Source of the DNA: Channa striata
Lineage: Eukaryota > Chordata > Actinopteri > Anabantiformes > Channidae
Assembly (NCBI GenBank): GCA_033026295.1
Contig: CM065187.1
Location: forward strand, 20,246,388 to 20,310,387
DNA: 64,000 bases
Direction: 5' to 3'
Shown here one piece after another: positions 1 through 13,200 of this stretch. The translations under genes and the position numbers were made by a program. The notes beneath the pieces were generated by a model, which was given only the letters and a program-made list of their open reading frames with translations, searched no databases and was not told the origin of the DNA. Within the stretch, counting starts at the first letter, position 1. Each line of letters starts with the position of its first letter.

Positions 1-123
1 AGTCTGAAATCATATGAAAAACAATTTGAAATGCTTGAGTAGAGTAATGTTGTGCTCACTGCACTGAAGAAACAACAAAAACACAAAATTTAAGGTGAGA
101 CCCTTGAATCGCCCACAGAAGAA

Positions 124-575
124 GTATGGAGAATTCCAGCATCAATAAAGAGTTAAACATTTTTTGCATGACTGCTGTGCGTGGAAGTGACCCCAATGCA
201 ATCAGTCGTCTTTCACTCAAAGACCTGTGGTTGTCCAGAAAAGAGGCGGTGATTCCTTACATGGCTGGAGTTTCAGAGAAGCTAAAGATGATCTTCAGAA
301 AACACCACATACCTGTTCACAGAGACTCATCCATTCGAAAGAACAAACACCTAAACACAAGAACAGTAACATAGTGTATGCAGTCCAGTGCATTGAAGAG
401 TGTTCAGAGATCTACATGAGAGAAACAAAACAAGAGGATGATCCAGGAAAAGAATAAGCAACACCTCAGGACCAGAACACTGTTTTGAGGATAACTATGT
501 GCACGTTTTGGACAGAGAAGACAAATGGCATGAGAAAGTTATGTTTTGGGCCAAACACAGTTTGGAGTTAAAAAA
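124..575 (+). pseudogene. Penelope-like retroelement remnant (C-terminal part)
   Basis: Translated pieces resemble the end of a Penelope-like element protein: VIPYMAGVSEKLKMIFRKHH and, after a frame change near 300-320, HSKEQTPKHKNSNIVYAVQC and EIYMRETKQ. The latter matches the start of the GIY-YIG endonuclease domain, with Met-Arg where Ile-Gly is usual. Further downstream, LDREDKWHEK fits the following conserved part. Stops and frame changes show it is dead. Confidence 0.65.
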
Positions 576-1374
576 CTAATCTTTTGAGAGCACTAATAAT
601 ATTGGAGGGGACTTTCTGTAAAAAATCTTCACTTATGCTATGAAATTATAATTCTATATGAATTGGCTTTAAAATCAAGTGAATATTTTCAGTTGAACAT
701 TTCAGCCTGACTCATTCACTACCTTAAATTTCTTTTTCTTCTGCACCAGACTGCAGAGAGAATCAGAGAACACAATCCTCTCAGTGTCATTCTTTTCCAC
801 TTTTTGACTTTGCATGTGCTAAAGGTTTGGACAGAGAAGTGCCAGTGGTTCATTTTGTGTGTTTTTTCCTGTATGGTTTACTAAAAAACTGGAGTCAATT
901 AGCTCTCCAGCAAACGTGTGGCTTCTGTTGCTTTATGGGTGTAATTACATACAGATCAAACATCTGGAACTGCTTCAGTACACCACCAATAAGGGCTGAA
1001 GAAAAAGAATTGGATGTATAAATTTGATGTATTTGATGTATGAAAGGTAAAAAAAACAACTCATGGAGGAAAGATTGGCTGCATTGTGAAATATCAAAGG
1101 AAAATGGACCCACATATTCAGTATAAATGTAGTCTTTCAGCCCCCCCCAATCTCCTCCTACAGCACATACTGAAAAGGAGTGTGAATGAGATCTAATGTT
1201 AGAGTCTCAAATTAACATGTCAGCAATTATTGGAAGCTAAATGTTTTTCTGGGAGGATTTTTGGAGCACTGAATTGTTTTCACAGAAATGCACAGGCAGA
1301 CTGGCATGAGGGCAGCAAAGACAGGCAGTGAAGTAATGAAAGCTGGTACAGAGGAGCTGCAGCACACGGTGAAA
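576..1374. other. Intergenic, no recognised feature
   Basis: AT-rich sequence between the Penelope-like and L2 remnants, with only short chance ORFs. A run of nine C lies near 1141-1149. Confidence 0.5.
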
Positions 1375-1545
1375 ATCTGAACCACTTTTAATGTAAAACA
1401 ACAACAGATATTTAGAAAAAAGAAGAAGGGTTTTAAATTCTATTCTACATTTAATGGGAAGACAATGGAGAGAAGCTAATGAAGGTGAAATATGATCTAT
1501 CTTACCAATCCCAGTCAGCAATCTTGCTGTAGCATTTTGGATTAA
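1375..1545 (-). mobile_element. L2/CR1-type LINE fragment
   Basis: Minus-strand translation gives LTGIGKIDHISPSLASLHCL and PIKCRIEFKTLLL, matching the C-terminal region of the same LINE family seen at 35170-36079 and 47476-48320. It is short, truncated at both ends and degenerate. Confidence 0.7.
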
Positions 1546-3274
1546 TTTAAGGATTTTTAGGGAGTTACTGGGGCAGTCAAAAAGGACTTCATTAGAGGGA
1601 AAGGTGGATAGTGATCATGACAAACTAGTTATACCATACATTCAGTGGTGCTCTGAGGAAGTGGAAACCGGTCTCAGAATCTCTGTGAATGAATTATGCC
1701 AAACTGGCTGAAATTACACAGTCAACACAACCAAATGTGACTTGAGTTCATGAAGAACCTTCCTGAAACCCAAACCATCTTGTTGCCTCTTCATAGTACA
1801 GGAGTGTATGGAAAATATAACACTTTGTGTTGGTGAGACCACTGCTTTATGACTGCCAGCAAATTTTCCACGACTTTTTCCAAATGCTCAGATACATCAC
1901 ACACGTTGTAGAGTAGCGTTTAAATGTCTTATGGATGCATGTGTTGCATTACATTTACAGGCAGGGACAGTTTTTGATGGTTAAGATCAAACCTCCTCGG
2001 TTCTTTGCCTCTGTTTTATCTGTGTTATACAACAGCTGCTGGCAGTATGGGCTGCTGGGAAGCTGTGCTAATATGGTTTTCAAAAAATTGCATTGCACCA
2101 TGTGCTGTTTTCTTGTTCCCAGTTCAACCTGAAATCTGGACCACAGATGTCTTCCTGAACTAACAGTAAGGGTGTGATAGCACGCCACATGCCAATCACA
2201 AGTAGCAGGTTCATTTTAAGAAAACAAAGTGGTCGTTTTTTTCAAGATTGAGTGGTCACACACATAGATCTTAATTCAATATTACATTATCAGTTAAACA
2301 CATAAGAACATAATCTTAGCTCACTATATAGCCCACACGTGTCAGCCAAATAACAAACTAAATGTGCAAAAAATATTCAGGTACACAATTACAAAAATGT
2401 CCTAAAAAATGTCCTAAAAAATGCAATTATACATTATTTCAGGATTTATCCATTCATCAGAGCTGACCTCCAGAAAAAGCTGATATATTCTCACAGACAT
2501 GATTTATTAATGTTTACAGCTCACCCGTCTTTCTCATGCTTTTCACAGACAGGTGGGTGTTTTTGGTGAATTTCAACTTTTGACCACATAGAGTCAGAAT
2601 TGGCCAGTGTGTGGAGGTTTAAGAATTGGTTTTGTTTGACATCTGCACGTAAACGTAGTAACGTCTTATTCAAAAGTCCTGCAGATGTTTTAGCTGTGAT
2701 GACAATGATTTAACATTAAAAATAGAGCATCTGTCCTTACATGAATGAATAAACTTGCCCCACCTCATCTGTGTGTGTGTTAGCTGGGGTTTTTTTCCTA
2801 ACCAGGTTTGGAGGTTTTAGTGAAGTGATGACGAGTTTGAAGCGTTAGACCTGGTTTAGGGGAGAGGATCGCATTAAGTTAGAGAAACAAAAAAGCCTTT
2901 CCTAGTTTTTTATCTTTGTTTAAAAACTGAAGATCTCTTTCAGCATGCATGAATTACTCAATATCATAACAGATTTTTTAAATGACCATTTGTTCTTAAT
3001 GCCACATGTATTAATCCTCTTTACTTCCAACAGCTTTTTATTTGAACATGACCTACTGTAATTTCTGCTTATCACAACAATAGTAGTAGACTGTCAAAGT
3101 CACAGGGGTTTAAGTAAACGTCTGACAGGTTTGTGGTATCATAGAAAACCCATACCACTGGATGGGCCATAAACTGCTGAACAAGTTCAACAAAGAAACG
3201 TTTATAGAAATAATAAATAGAATTTAGAATAAATAATAAATACTGGTTTGCTCGCACAAGAATAATAACATTTC

Positions 3275-3276
<2 letters not shown>
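1546..3276. other. Intergenic, no recognised feature
   Basis: AT-rich, with short ORFs only on either strand. The stretch near 1620-1830 looks like decayed repeat DNA but I could not assign it to a family. Confidence 0.5.
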
Positions 3277-3330
<54 letters not shown>

Positions 3331-3332
3331 CG
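3277..3332 (+). repeat. (TG)n microsatellite
   Basis: About 25 uninterrupted TG units ending in TGCGTGCG. The reverse strand reads as His/Thr-rich ORFs, which are artefacts of the repeat. Confidence 0.98.
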
Positions 3333-3819
3333 TTTTAATAAGAGTGGCTGCAGCACAGGTATGATACGTCGTCCTCCATCTTTTACTCTTTAATTTCCAG
3401 TTAATGAAAAGCACCTCAGGCTCCAAACATTGTGTCCACCTGCGAGCGCACAGCTGGTGTACGGCGCGTTTTTTTATCTAAAAGTGTTTACAATAAGGTG
3501 ATGCCAACGATTGTGAAGTCATGTTACCATCGTAACCCACATTACAGTAAAATAAAGAGGATAGAAATTATTAAATACCACAGATTCTAAGTTCTTGTTT
3601 AGTAATGGTCACTAATGTTACATTTTAAATCTGTTATTGAATGAATTTTAGAAAAAAAAGCCCCCATTGGTTTGTATAGGGCGCAGGGACCAAACTGAGA
3701 TGTGTGTTCTTTCATATGATTGTTCGTATTTGACTAGTTGAAGTTGAATTAATTTGAAGGGGTCAAATGGGGAAATACTTGAAGGATGTTATTTTCACTG
3801 TGGGCTGGAACCTCTTTAA

Positions 3820-4135
3820 TGAGCCGAAATGGGCGCAGTTTGCTCGTGGAGTGGAGGCGGACCCATCCGAGAAGTGGGGAAAGTGCTCCGCCGAGGGCAG
3901 GGGGAGGGTTCCTGTTTCCACACGTCTTTTTGGAGAGACATCGGGCTCAGGATGGCACATCAGGTTCAGGAGTGGCGCACGTCTGGATTTACATCAGCTG
4001 ATGCTCTTTCGTGACTGAAAATCTGATAATCAAACACAGGCGTCTGTGCCGCTTCTCCAGGTAACAGGGATTTGGCAGCTGACGCAGACCAGGAGCGCAG
4101 GACCAGCAGTCACTACAATCTGTGACTCCCTGAAG
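3820..4135 (+). promoter_or_regulatory. Probable lmx1b 5' UTR / promoter-proximal region
   Basis: A GC- and CpG-richer stretch just upstream of the lmx1b start, in contrast to the AT-rich sequence before 3800. I see no convincing TATA box or single start site. Confidence 0.35.
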
Positions 4136-4202
4136 ATGCTGAACGACATTAAGTTAGAGGATCGTATGCGGACTGATGCCACCTCTCTGGATGTTATGAT
4201 CG
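4136..4202 (+). CDS. lmx1b: lmx1b coding exon 1
   Basis: The exon encodes 22 residues plus one base and begins MLNDIKLEDRM, which lines up with the known LMX1B start MLDGIKMEE; that decides the start. It ends ATCG|GTGAGG. The same frame stays open upstream to another ATG at 4046, so a longer N-terminus of 30 residues is possible; mammalian LMX1B also has a described upstream-start form. Confidence 0.85.
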
Positions 4203-7200
4203 GTGAGGCCATGCTGGTTTTTTGTCTTTAGAGCTGACAAGACCCGGTTTGTAATCGGTCTGAGCAGAACAGGGCAGTTTGTCAGCTTTGGAAGGGTGTG
4301 GACCTCTTCTTCATTCTCTTCTTCATTTCTCTCGCTCAGAATCTTCTTGTTTGTTCGATCCCATGTGATTTTTTTAAGTCTATTAATTTTCTCTATTTTT
4401 ATTATAATGCTTAATTTATACAAATTATTGATTTGTTTTATCAAGGCCCAACAAATGCCAAAACGAAAATATTGTCTTTGAATTAGTAACATTTTTTACA
4501 AGTGTAAATAAGTCATCAATCTTCTCAGTAAGACAGAAAAAACTGGAAGCAGCTGGTCGCCTCCTCACGGCTCTGCTTATTGTAATTTTAGCTTTTTCGG
4601 TTGTGAGTCAATATCTTTTAAAAATCCAGCTTCATTCTGTTTTTACATCGAATTATTGCTTCAAATCCTGTGACACATTTTATAGGTCCACCGAATTTAA
4701 ACAGATGACTTTCATGCAAGTTTCATTTAGTCAGGTGCAGCCGTGTGAGGCGCGTAAACTGCTCCACGTGAAGCAGTTTAATAAGAAGTTAAATGATATT
4801 TCAGCAGGTCACGACACAACCTGCTGCTGCGCAGAGACAGAACCAGTACGGCCACTCTCAGCAATCACTCAAAACTGATTCTGGTAATAATGGAAAAAGG
4901 TTTACAGTGATTAATGGAAATACATTTAATTATATATGACATTTATTTTTTGTACAAAAAGTTTAATATATACGTTTGACTTTTGTGTAGATAAAATAGA
5001 ACTACTTTCCAGCGCAGGCCTACACTGATTAATATCCCACCAATTTACTTTTGAAAAAAAAAAGAGAAGACTGTATTTTAATGGTCCTGGTTTGGAGAGC
5101 TGTCCCTGAATTATCTGTCCAGCTCAAAACAACAAAGAGAAGTGGATCGCCTTGCTTAAAGTTGGGTACCTGACCTCATCTGACCTTGCAGAAAGCAGGA
5201 AAACCGGAAACACATCGTCTTACGTGCGTGTGCTGAAGCCGCTCAGGCCTTTGGCTCGCGCTGTCCTCGGGCTCGGGTCCTCAGGTCGCAGTCGCCTCCT
5301 CTGCTGCAGAGCCTCTCACACTGTTTCCTCTCTCCGACAGGCGGGACCTGTCCCACCCAGAAGGCCGTGTGTGAGGGCTGCACGCGGATCATCTCAGACC
5401 GCTTTCTGATGCGGGTCAACGGCGCGTCCTGGCACGAGGACTGCCTGCAGTGCGCCGCGTGCCAGCAGCCGCTCACCGCCACCTGCTACTTGAGAGACTC
5501 CAAACTGTACTGCAGGAGCGACTACCAGCAGTAAGGCGCTGCTTTTCTCCTTCTCTGCAAGTGTTGGGCAGACGGGGGTAGTGCTGGGGGCGGGGGGCAT
5601 TTTCAGACCCTCGTAATTTAATAAAAAAAAAAAAAACATCTCGCCTTATTTAAGCGTTGGTTTCCCTTTTAGACGCAGACTGTGGGACCTTTTGAAAAAT
5701 CCTCAACTGGGTCCAAACGAAGCCTGTTCATTAAAATAATTTATTTAAAGGATTTTTCTTTTCCTTACACGAGCACTGCTCAGTCATTGGGAACATAAAA
5801 CGACACTGCAAAATCATCGAATAATTAATCATTTAAGTAGAAAATTCCATTCGTCTTCACAAAGGTGCATGTAAATTAGGGTTAGATATTGATATGAATT
5901 ATATAGATGTTATTGTCAAGGGGATAGTGACAGAGAGTTGATTGTATTATTTAAGGAATATGAGCTATCAAAGGTCACTAATATGTAATGTTCTAACATT
6001 TTAGAGGCTGCATTAATATTAACGATTTGGAATTGACCATTTTTTCTATAAAATGAAACCTCGCTGACATTAATGTGTGGGCCTAAGTGGTTTACAGATG
6101 GACAAAACTACAATATTTTAATGTAAGAACAAAAACATGACATGTAATAAATATATAATAAATTAGACTGACAGAAGTCAAAACAGAAAACTGGATAATC
6201 CTGAGGAAACAAAACATCCCAGAACATGAAGACGATAAAAGTAAATATAAAAGTAATTGCTATAAAAATGTAATAACTGTAATTCAGAAGAAAGACTAGA
6301 ATTAGTTATAGGATTGGACTATGCAAGACAACATTCATCTGCATGTTTTCAAATATATAGTATTATATACTATACTCAAAGCTGCCTTACCAAATCTTTT
6401 CTTATACAGTTAGAAACAAGTGAAAAAAAACAGCATGTCCAGCTGCATCATGTGTAATGTGTCCTTTTCTTCTGGCTCTGGTCCATACTCGAGGCGGTAG
6501 AGTTTAAAATGATATGTTTTTATCTCTTTGCTCAGAAAATATTTGAACACACAGTAATTCAAAAACAGAGACAGTTAACAATGAAGGAAACGATGAGCTC
6601 ATAATATATTAGCAGATCTAAAATGCAGCCTAAGATATATATGGCTTATTTACCTTTACCTTGTTTAAAATCCACACACTCTACATTTTTTTGTCGGCCC
6701 CAATTTCAATTTTTACATTAAACAACTTTATTTGCATTGAATCAGTACAAGAAATTTTGAGAATTGCACTAAAAAAACAGCTTTGGCCAATAGTAGGGGC
6801 TGACACAAAAACACAGACAAAGCTATAAAGTCCATATCTCTTTCCCTCAGTCTCCCCACTTTCCTCCATCAATATTTGTATTTAATTTCAATTCAATTCA
6901 AAGATTTATATAAAGTGAAGCAGTCGTGGTTTTAATTTGAAAATTATTTTAAGAGCCATGAACAACGAAAAACTGCTGTAAAACGTGTCCCATAAATGGA
7001 TCAAGCTTAAATAATCACATCTGATTTGACATATGAGTGATACGGGAAGCAACGTGTAGGAGAAGATGTGTATGAAAGGGTCTTTAAAAAGGTCTTTTGG
7101 GGCTGTGGTAAATACACAAATATGTGCAAATGTTATGCTGTAGACTGCATCAACTGTTCTCTTATGCATAAGCACAAATTGGTTAATGAGTTAACGGTGA

Positions 7201-10200
7201 GCAAAAAAATATAAATACAAAAGGTGTGAAGAAGACAGCAGCAGTCACACTGCCTACCAACCTTCAGAGTATGAAGGTGCCTTCTTTGATGTGGTTGTGG
7301 TTTAACAGCACTGTGCTGCTGGAGGGGGAACTGTGCAGCTGGGTGGTCTTGTCTATTTTGTGGAGGTTTTTAGAGACAGCCTGGGCAGCGTGCTGACAGC
7401 GGACGATCTGACTGTCACGTTATGTCTCTGCTGGGTACCTCTGTGAGCATATCTGCTTTTCTAAAGAGCCTTTGTCCACTCTGGGAACTTTTAAACCCTC
7501 ACTGCCATGGTCTCTGTGGTACTGATGAATGGGGCAACATGCATAACAAGTGGAGAGAGATCCTAGCTTAAACTTTTAGCAAAATCTGTGACAGATATCC
7601 TCACGGGCTATTCTGATTTGTAAAATCTTTTCATACCGTCTACAAAAGAAAATTGTTTCTGGTTTAATAAAAGGTGTAACAAGTTTAAGTTTGCACTATT
7701 TCACCTTAGGCAGAATGCTTTTTTCAATTTTAGGGGAATACACTCACAGTCTTTTATTAAAAACAAAAACAGTGGAAAAAAAAGTTTTTTGACCTGGGAC
7801 CTGCTGAAAAAATCTACCAGAGGTTCTCAGCCTACCACTAATTCTCAGGAGCATGTCCACATCCACAAGGAGATCATTAAAATATTCAAACCTATTGTAA
7901 AATTCACAAACAACATTATGTTGTTGTGGATCGCATTGTTTCCAAAGGATTTATCCCATCAACACAAATGTTTCTCGTTCTTGACAGTGTGTTTTATCGC
8001 AGTGATTTAAATACTGAAAAGCCTCCCATTAAAAGCCTTAGGTTATTATTATTATATTGTATAAAATGATAGTGTGTTCTAAACATGCTGTAATTTAAAC
8101 TGTACAATATGAACTTAATTACTGTAAAAAGAATTACAGCATGCTACTGGATATATTTTAAATGCTTTTGTCATGTTAAAATTACAGCAATGTATTGTAG
8201 TTGAAAAACAGTAATTACGTAATTGTAATCTTGTTTACAACTTTATCTTGTATTCCATTAAATTACAGAAATTACCTAGCAAAAAAATCCCAATTAAATC
8301 TTAAAAGTAATTTCTGTTTTTTACACAAGCAGCTTTTACAATGCATTACTCAGAAGTCTTTTAAATGACACCTTAATCCCCCCAAAACTGACATTGCATT
8401 AGTTTCTCTTCACCTGTTAAATAAAGCAAGAGTCATAACTACAGCAAAAAGTCTTTTAGTAAAAGTCAGTTTTAAGTTTTCAGGTTTTGAGTACCTGAGA
8501 TAAAAGTGTCCTCATTTTTAGTCCAGTATATGACTTATGCTCAAAGCCTTTCGAGTCCACTTGCCTGAAGATAAAAGAAGCACAAAGCTCAACTGTTGAT
8601 TTCTTCTTGTGCACTTTCCCACTTACATGCCTACTGTATGTTGACTCCCTTTGCATCTTAGAGCCACTGCTTGCATTGGTTCCATTGAAATATCTGAAAA
8701 TCACAAAATTACATAAAAAGAAAGTCAATGATAAAACTGCTTACAGCTACTGTAAATGAAAGAAAAATACATATGGTTGTAGAAGACAAACAACATTTGC
8801 CCTTACAAAATGAAAAGTGAGCTCTGCAATACTATGACTAGTACAATGGAAATGTGGGGTTCATAACAAATAAAGTGGAAATTTTAATTTCTTGTCATAA
8901 GATTGTATGAGTTACTAACCAATAGTGATGTAGTTTTATCAACCTAAACTCTGTTTGGTTATTTCTCAAGCAGCCTTGAGCAAGCTTGGCAGAAAAGCAG
9001 CCGTAAACAATTGCATCAAAATACAATTTTTAGTATTCATTACTAAAAGTACTGTTGTCATGGTTTACCATTGCAGCTGCAGCTGACCTAGTTTGCTGCT
9101 GCTGCTGCTGCTGTTGTTGATGTGGAAATGTTGGGAATTCTCGAACTAAATTACTTCTAACGAGCATCCCCACCCATATATAAATGTTAGTGCAAACAAA
9201 TGTTAAAATAAGTAAATTTCCCAAAAAATCCAGTTAATTCACCTGATTGCTCAGATTGGCCTTTTTTTCTTCTTCCAACAGTTCTGCCGTGCCATTGTAA
9301 TACAAGGAAGTAGCTCTGCAGTGGGATAAACGGAGCATTTGGGTGAATAACTGCTAACTTACCCTTTTTTTCCCTCACAAATTACAAAGAGATTTTGACT
9401 CCACAAATGAGTTTTATGAATTATATACATTTTAAAATATCTGTCACTTATTTTATACCCGGTTCCTATTTAGAGTTGGATTGTTTTTTAATGAGTAGTT
9501 TCCTGTCCCCTCTCTTCACTCTTCACCGTTGAAATGTCTATCTTTTAAATATACGACTGAGCATCAGGCTGCACTTTAACATGTAATGTGGAGTCACGCT
9601 CATCTTAACTAAAGCAGGACAATGTGACCCTGAACGGATTAACTGCAAATGAAATACAAATTATTTCATTATTTATATATTATTTCACAGACAGCCTGAG
9701 TCATAAACTGGGAGCTAATAGCTGCTTCATGTGCTCAAAGCTACAAAAATAACACAAAGACAGAGAATGGTGGAGGAAAGTGTAACAAATACAAAAGTCT
9801 GTCCCCTCAATCATCTTTATCAACTCAACTCTCACAGTCTACATCACACCGAGCTAGTTTTAGCTTTAGTCAAAATAAATACACCAAAGCTATGCTAATG
9901 TTGCTAGCATGCTAGCATTATACCCATCTCAAACTGCACAGAATTAGTATGATATAAGAAACAATCACATGTAGTTGTGTTCTGGAAATTGCAGTAAGAC
10001 CTAAATTAGTTAGTATTACTGTGAAATGCTGCATAGCGTTAGCATAACTAGCCTGTTTTTGACAAACCTATTGCTGGGATCACAGCAAGTCAGTTGTAGC
10101 GTAGTTAAGAGAATGGGAAATTACAGTCACTCTTACAAGTGATAAACTTTGTTCTCACCAAAGAAATTGCTGTTGCTCCTTTGCTTCAATCATCAAATCC

Positions 10201-13200
10201 TCTAGTTCCTCGTTCAAATTAAACCGCCTAAATCAGTATTGAGAATTTGGGCAAGGTTTATAGGTCAACAGAAAACGCTTCATCATATTAAAAGCCGTGG
10301 GTCTGTCGGGGCCAGGGCCTGCGGGATTTCACCCCCCTCCGTTTCTGTAACGCAGCTTTACTTTCGCGGTGTGTTTCTGATTGGTTCTGTGCCGCTCGCC
10401 GCTGAATCATGTGACGGGGGTTGCGGAGCAAAGCGGCGCTTGAAAAGAGCAGTAACTTACAGACACAGAGGAAATATACAGAAAATAAAATTGTTAAATT
10501 ATCGATATTATCGATAACTAACATGCTTCCGCACATCCATTTTCTAAACAATACTAACCCATTTTATGTATATCTAGTACGAACATATCAGACGTGGTGT
10601 TATTTTCGAACTCATTGTATGTGACCTATGTAAGTATGCCATAATAATGTACCAGTATGTCGCTAGCAGTGACCTTAATATTAGTTATAAAAGAAAACAC
10701 ACACACACACACACACACACGCAAACCAGTTTCATTTATTTCCGCTGCCGGTTATGCAGTTTCCATGTTCTCCCGCTTCTGTAGGTCCGGTTTCCTCCCA
10801 CAGTCCAGTGCATAGTAGCTTAATTGGTGACTCCAAATTGTCTGTAGGTGTGAATGTGAGTGTGAATGTTTGTCTGTGTCGAGATAGACTGTCAACCTTG
10901 GTTGACCCCGCCTGGCACAGGCGACTCTGAACAGGATAAGAGCTTAATATAATGGAAGGATGGATTTGTTTAGGCTTCATGTAACTTTTTAAATGAAAAA
11001 TTAAAGCGTTTTAAACCACTATGAGGGTACCTAAAAGAAGTCCCTTTATTATCACACCTAAACTGGAACTATAAATAAAATAGCAAAAATAAAATGTACA
11101 GAATTAATTTACACTCACATCAGCCAATGCATACTGATACTTTAACTTGTTCACTACTGAACAAGTAATAGCACTATTTTAAGCAGCATTACAAACAGCC
11201 TCATGTGAGGCTGATGTGAGCCTTCCGTTGCAAAAAGAGATCTCAGAGAACCTACAATCAAGACTTGTGGACTGAGTTTTCATATATCCACAGTTATATG
11301 GTTCTGGAAACACATGGTACTGTGTCAGTACCAATTGAATCAGTAAGATTCAGTTGAGGTGGTTAACATCTCTGTTCATGAGTCAACCACATATAGTGTA
11401 AAAGGAGAAACTTAAACCAACATGAAAACATCATCCCAACAGTGTAGCACAGCGGAGGAAGCAATGTGGTTTGGAGCAACTTGGTTGCCTTTGGACCTGG
11501 ACTGCTTGCTATTGTGAAAGGTAAAAATTAATTCCCAAGTTGAACAAGGTTTCCCATAGGAGAATGTCAGCATGATTGTCCATTTGCTGAAGCTCAGAAG
11601 AAGCTGGGTGATGCTGCGGAACAATGACCCTAAACATAGAAGTAAATCTACTCCAGCATGGCTTTGTAAAAACAAAATCCGTCATTTGAAGTGGCCCTGT
11701 CAGAGCCCAGACCACAATCCAATGGTGAGGTGGACGTTGATGAAATTCCCCCAGAAATGTGCATCTGTTGGTATAAATGTGAATACAGTATAACAGTGCC
11801 ATGCTGTTAATACGTCATTGAAATTGTCTTCCAGGAAACCTTTGATAGGTTCCTTTGTGTATCAAAACCTGTTTTGGTCTCCAGTTCCTTCAATAAAATT
11901 GTCTAATTAGATTGTATTTTTATATTATATCAGGTGGCCTTTGTGTTGTCATTGGCCTTCTCTGCAAGTTGCCCATTATTCCTCATTAAATAAGAAACTA
12001 TTGGCATGTGTCTATGTAAAATCGAGCACGTTTATTTTATTAGAAACCAGAGGACTCGGTGTGTTCAGCATTAATCAAAGCAGAGACCCCTGCGTGTGAG
12101 GGTCCAAGAGTAAATTCTGGTACCAGACACAGCAGGCTGTCCACGACTCTAAACACACTTTACTCCGCTGGGAGTAAGAGGCAAAGAAAAGAGGAGGAGG
12201 GTTAACAAAGTCAACCCAAAGAAACAACACACTCACCAGCAGGGACTCCTTAAAGCCCTGTTCTGTTTTGATGCCACAGCTGATCAACGGCCAAGCTCAG
12301 CACTAGAAAAACAAGCCTTCATGAAAACTTTGCAGATTAGGTTTCATCGCCTCTCCAGACTCTTGTCCTGCTAAAGACTGATTGTACTCCTCCCACTGTT
12401 TGCACCACCATCTAAATACAGTGATTTATGCTACTGGTCCTCTGACCCCACTTTGACTTCAAACAGAGGGAACATCAAACAGTCTGTAGACATGGAATCC
12501 AGGGAGCTGTGGAGGGAAAGGTTTCCGCTTCTAGAGTCTCGATACAACTACAGAGTCCTGCAGGAGGCAAACACACATTACTCTGAAGTCCTTATTACAG
12601 GTGATTATAGGTAGGTATACGTATATATGGCATAGCCAGAGTTTATTGTTACTTTACTTATAGTCATTTTAATAATATATTTGGTTGAAAGACATTTGCA
12701 TGACCGCCTGGGATATGGTTTTCTTCACTTGAACTTAACCATTAAACCCTTAAAAATGTAAGACATTTTATAAAATCAATCACAGTCAGGTCGCATAAAT
12801 TATACTATAAAGAACACCGATTATGTTGGATGCATTTTATTGCTGCTCATTCTAACATTACATGCAGCAGCTTCCTGCTGTTTTATTACACAGTATTAGG
12901 TGTCCAAGTCATTAAGGGAGTGATCTGTGTTTTTCCCACTGACATCAGAACAGCTTGGCATTCCTCTACCACACTGAGAAAGGCACAAATCACTAAGGGG
13001 CCACAGAGAGTCTCTGATGAATGTCTATCCTGCTGAGGAAATGCCAAGGAGGCTGCATTTAAATATCAATGCCACCAAATCAATCATAGGTTTATACCAC
13101 GGCGAGCAGGTTGAAAAAAAAAGATTGATGTCATAAAAATTGTATTACACTTATATTTATTTTATAAATAGTTATATTATTGAAAGCTTACAGTCACATG

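Noticed and set aside
3072..3426. Minus-strand ORFs with long His/Thr runs
   Set aside because: Produced by the (TG)n microsatellite; nothing else supports coding.
9902..9917. 16-bp palindrome TGCTAGCATGCTAGCA
   Set aside because: Short and built from repeated GCTAGCAT units; likely part of an old repeat, no further structure around it.
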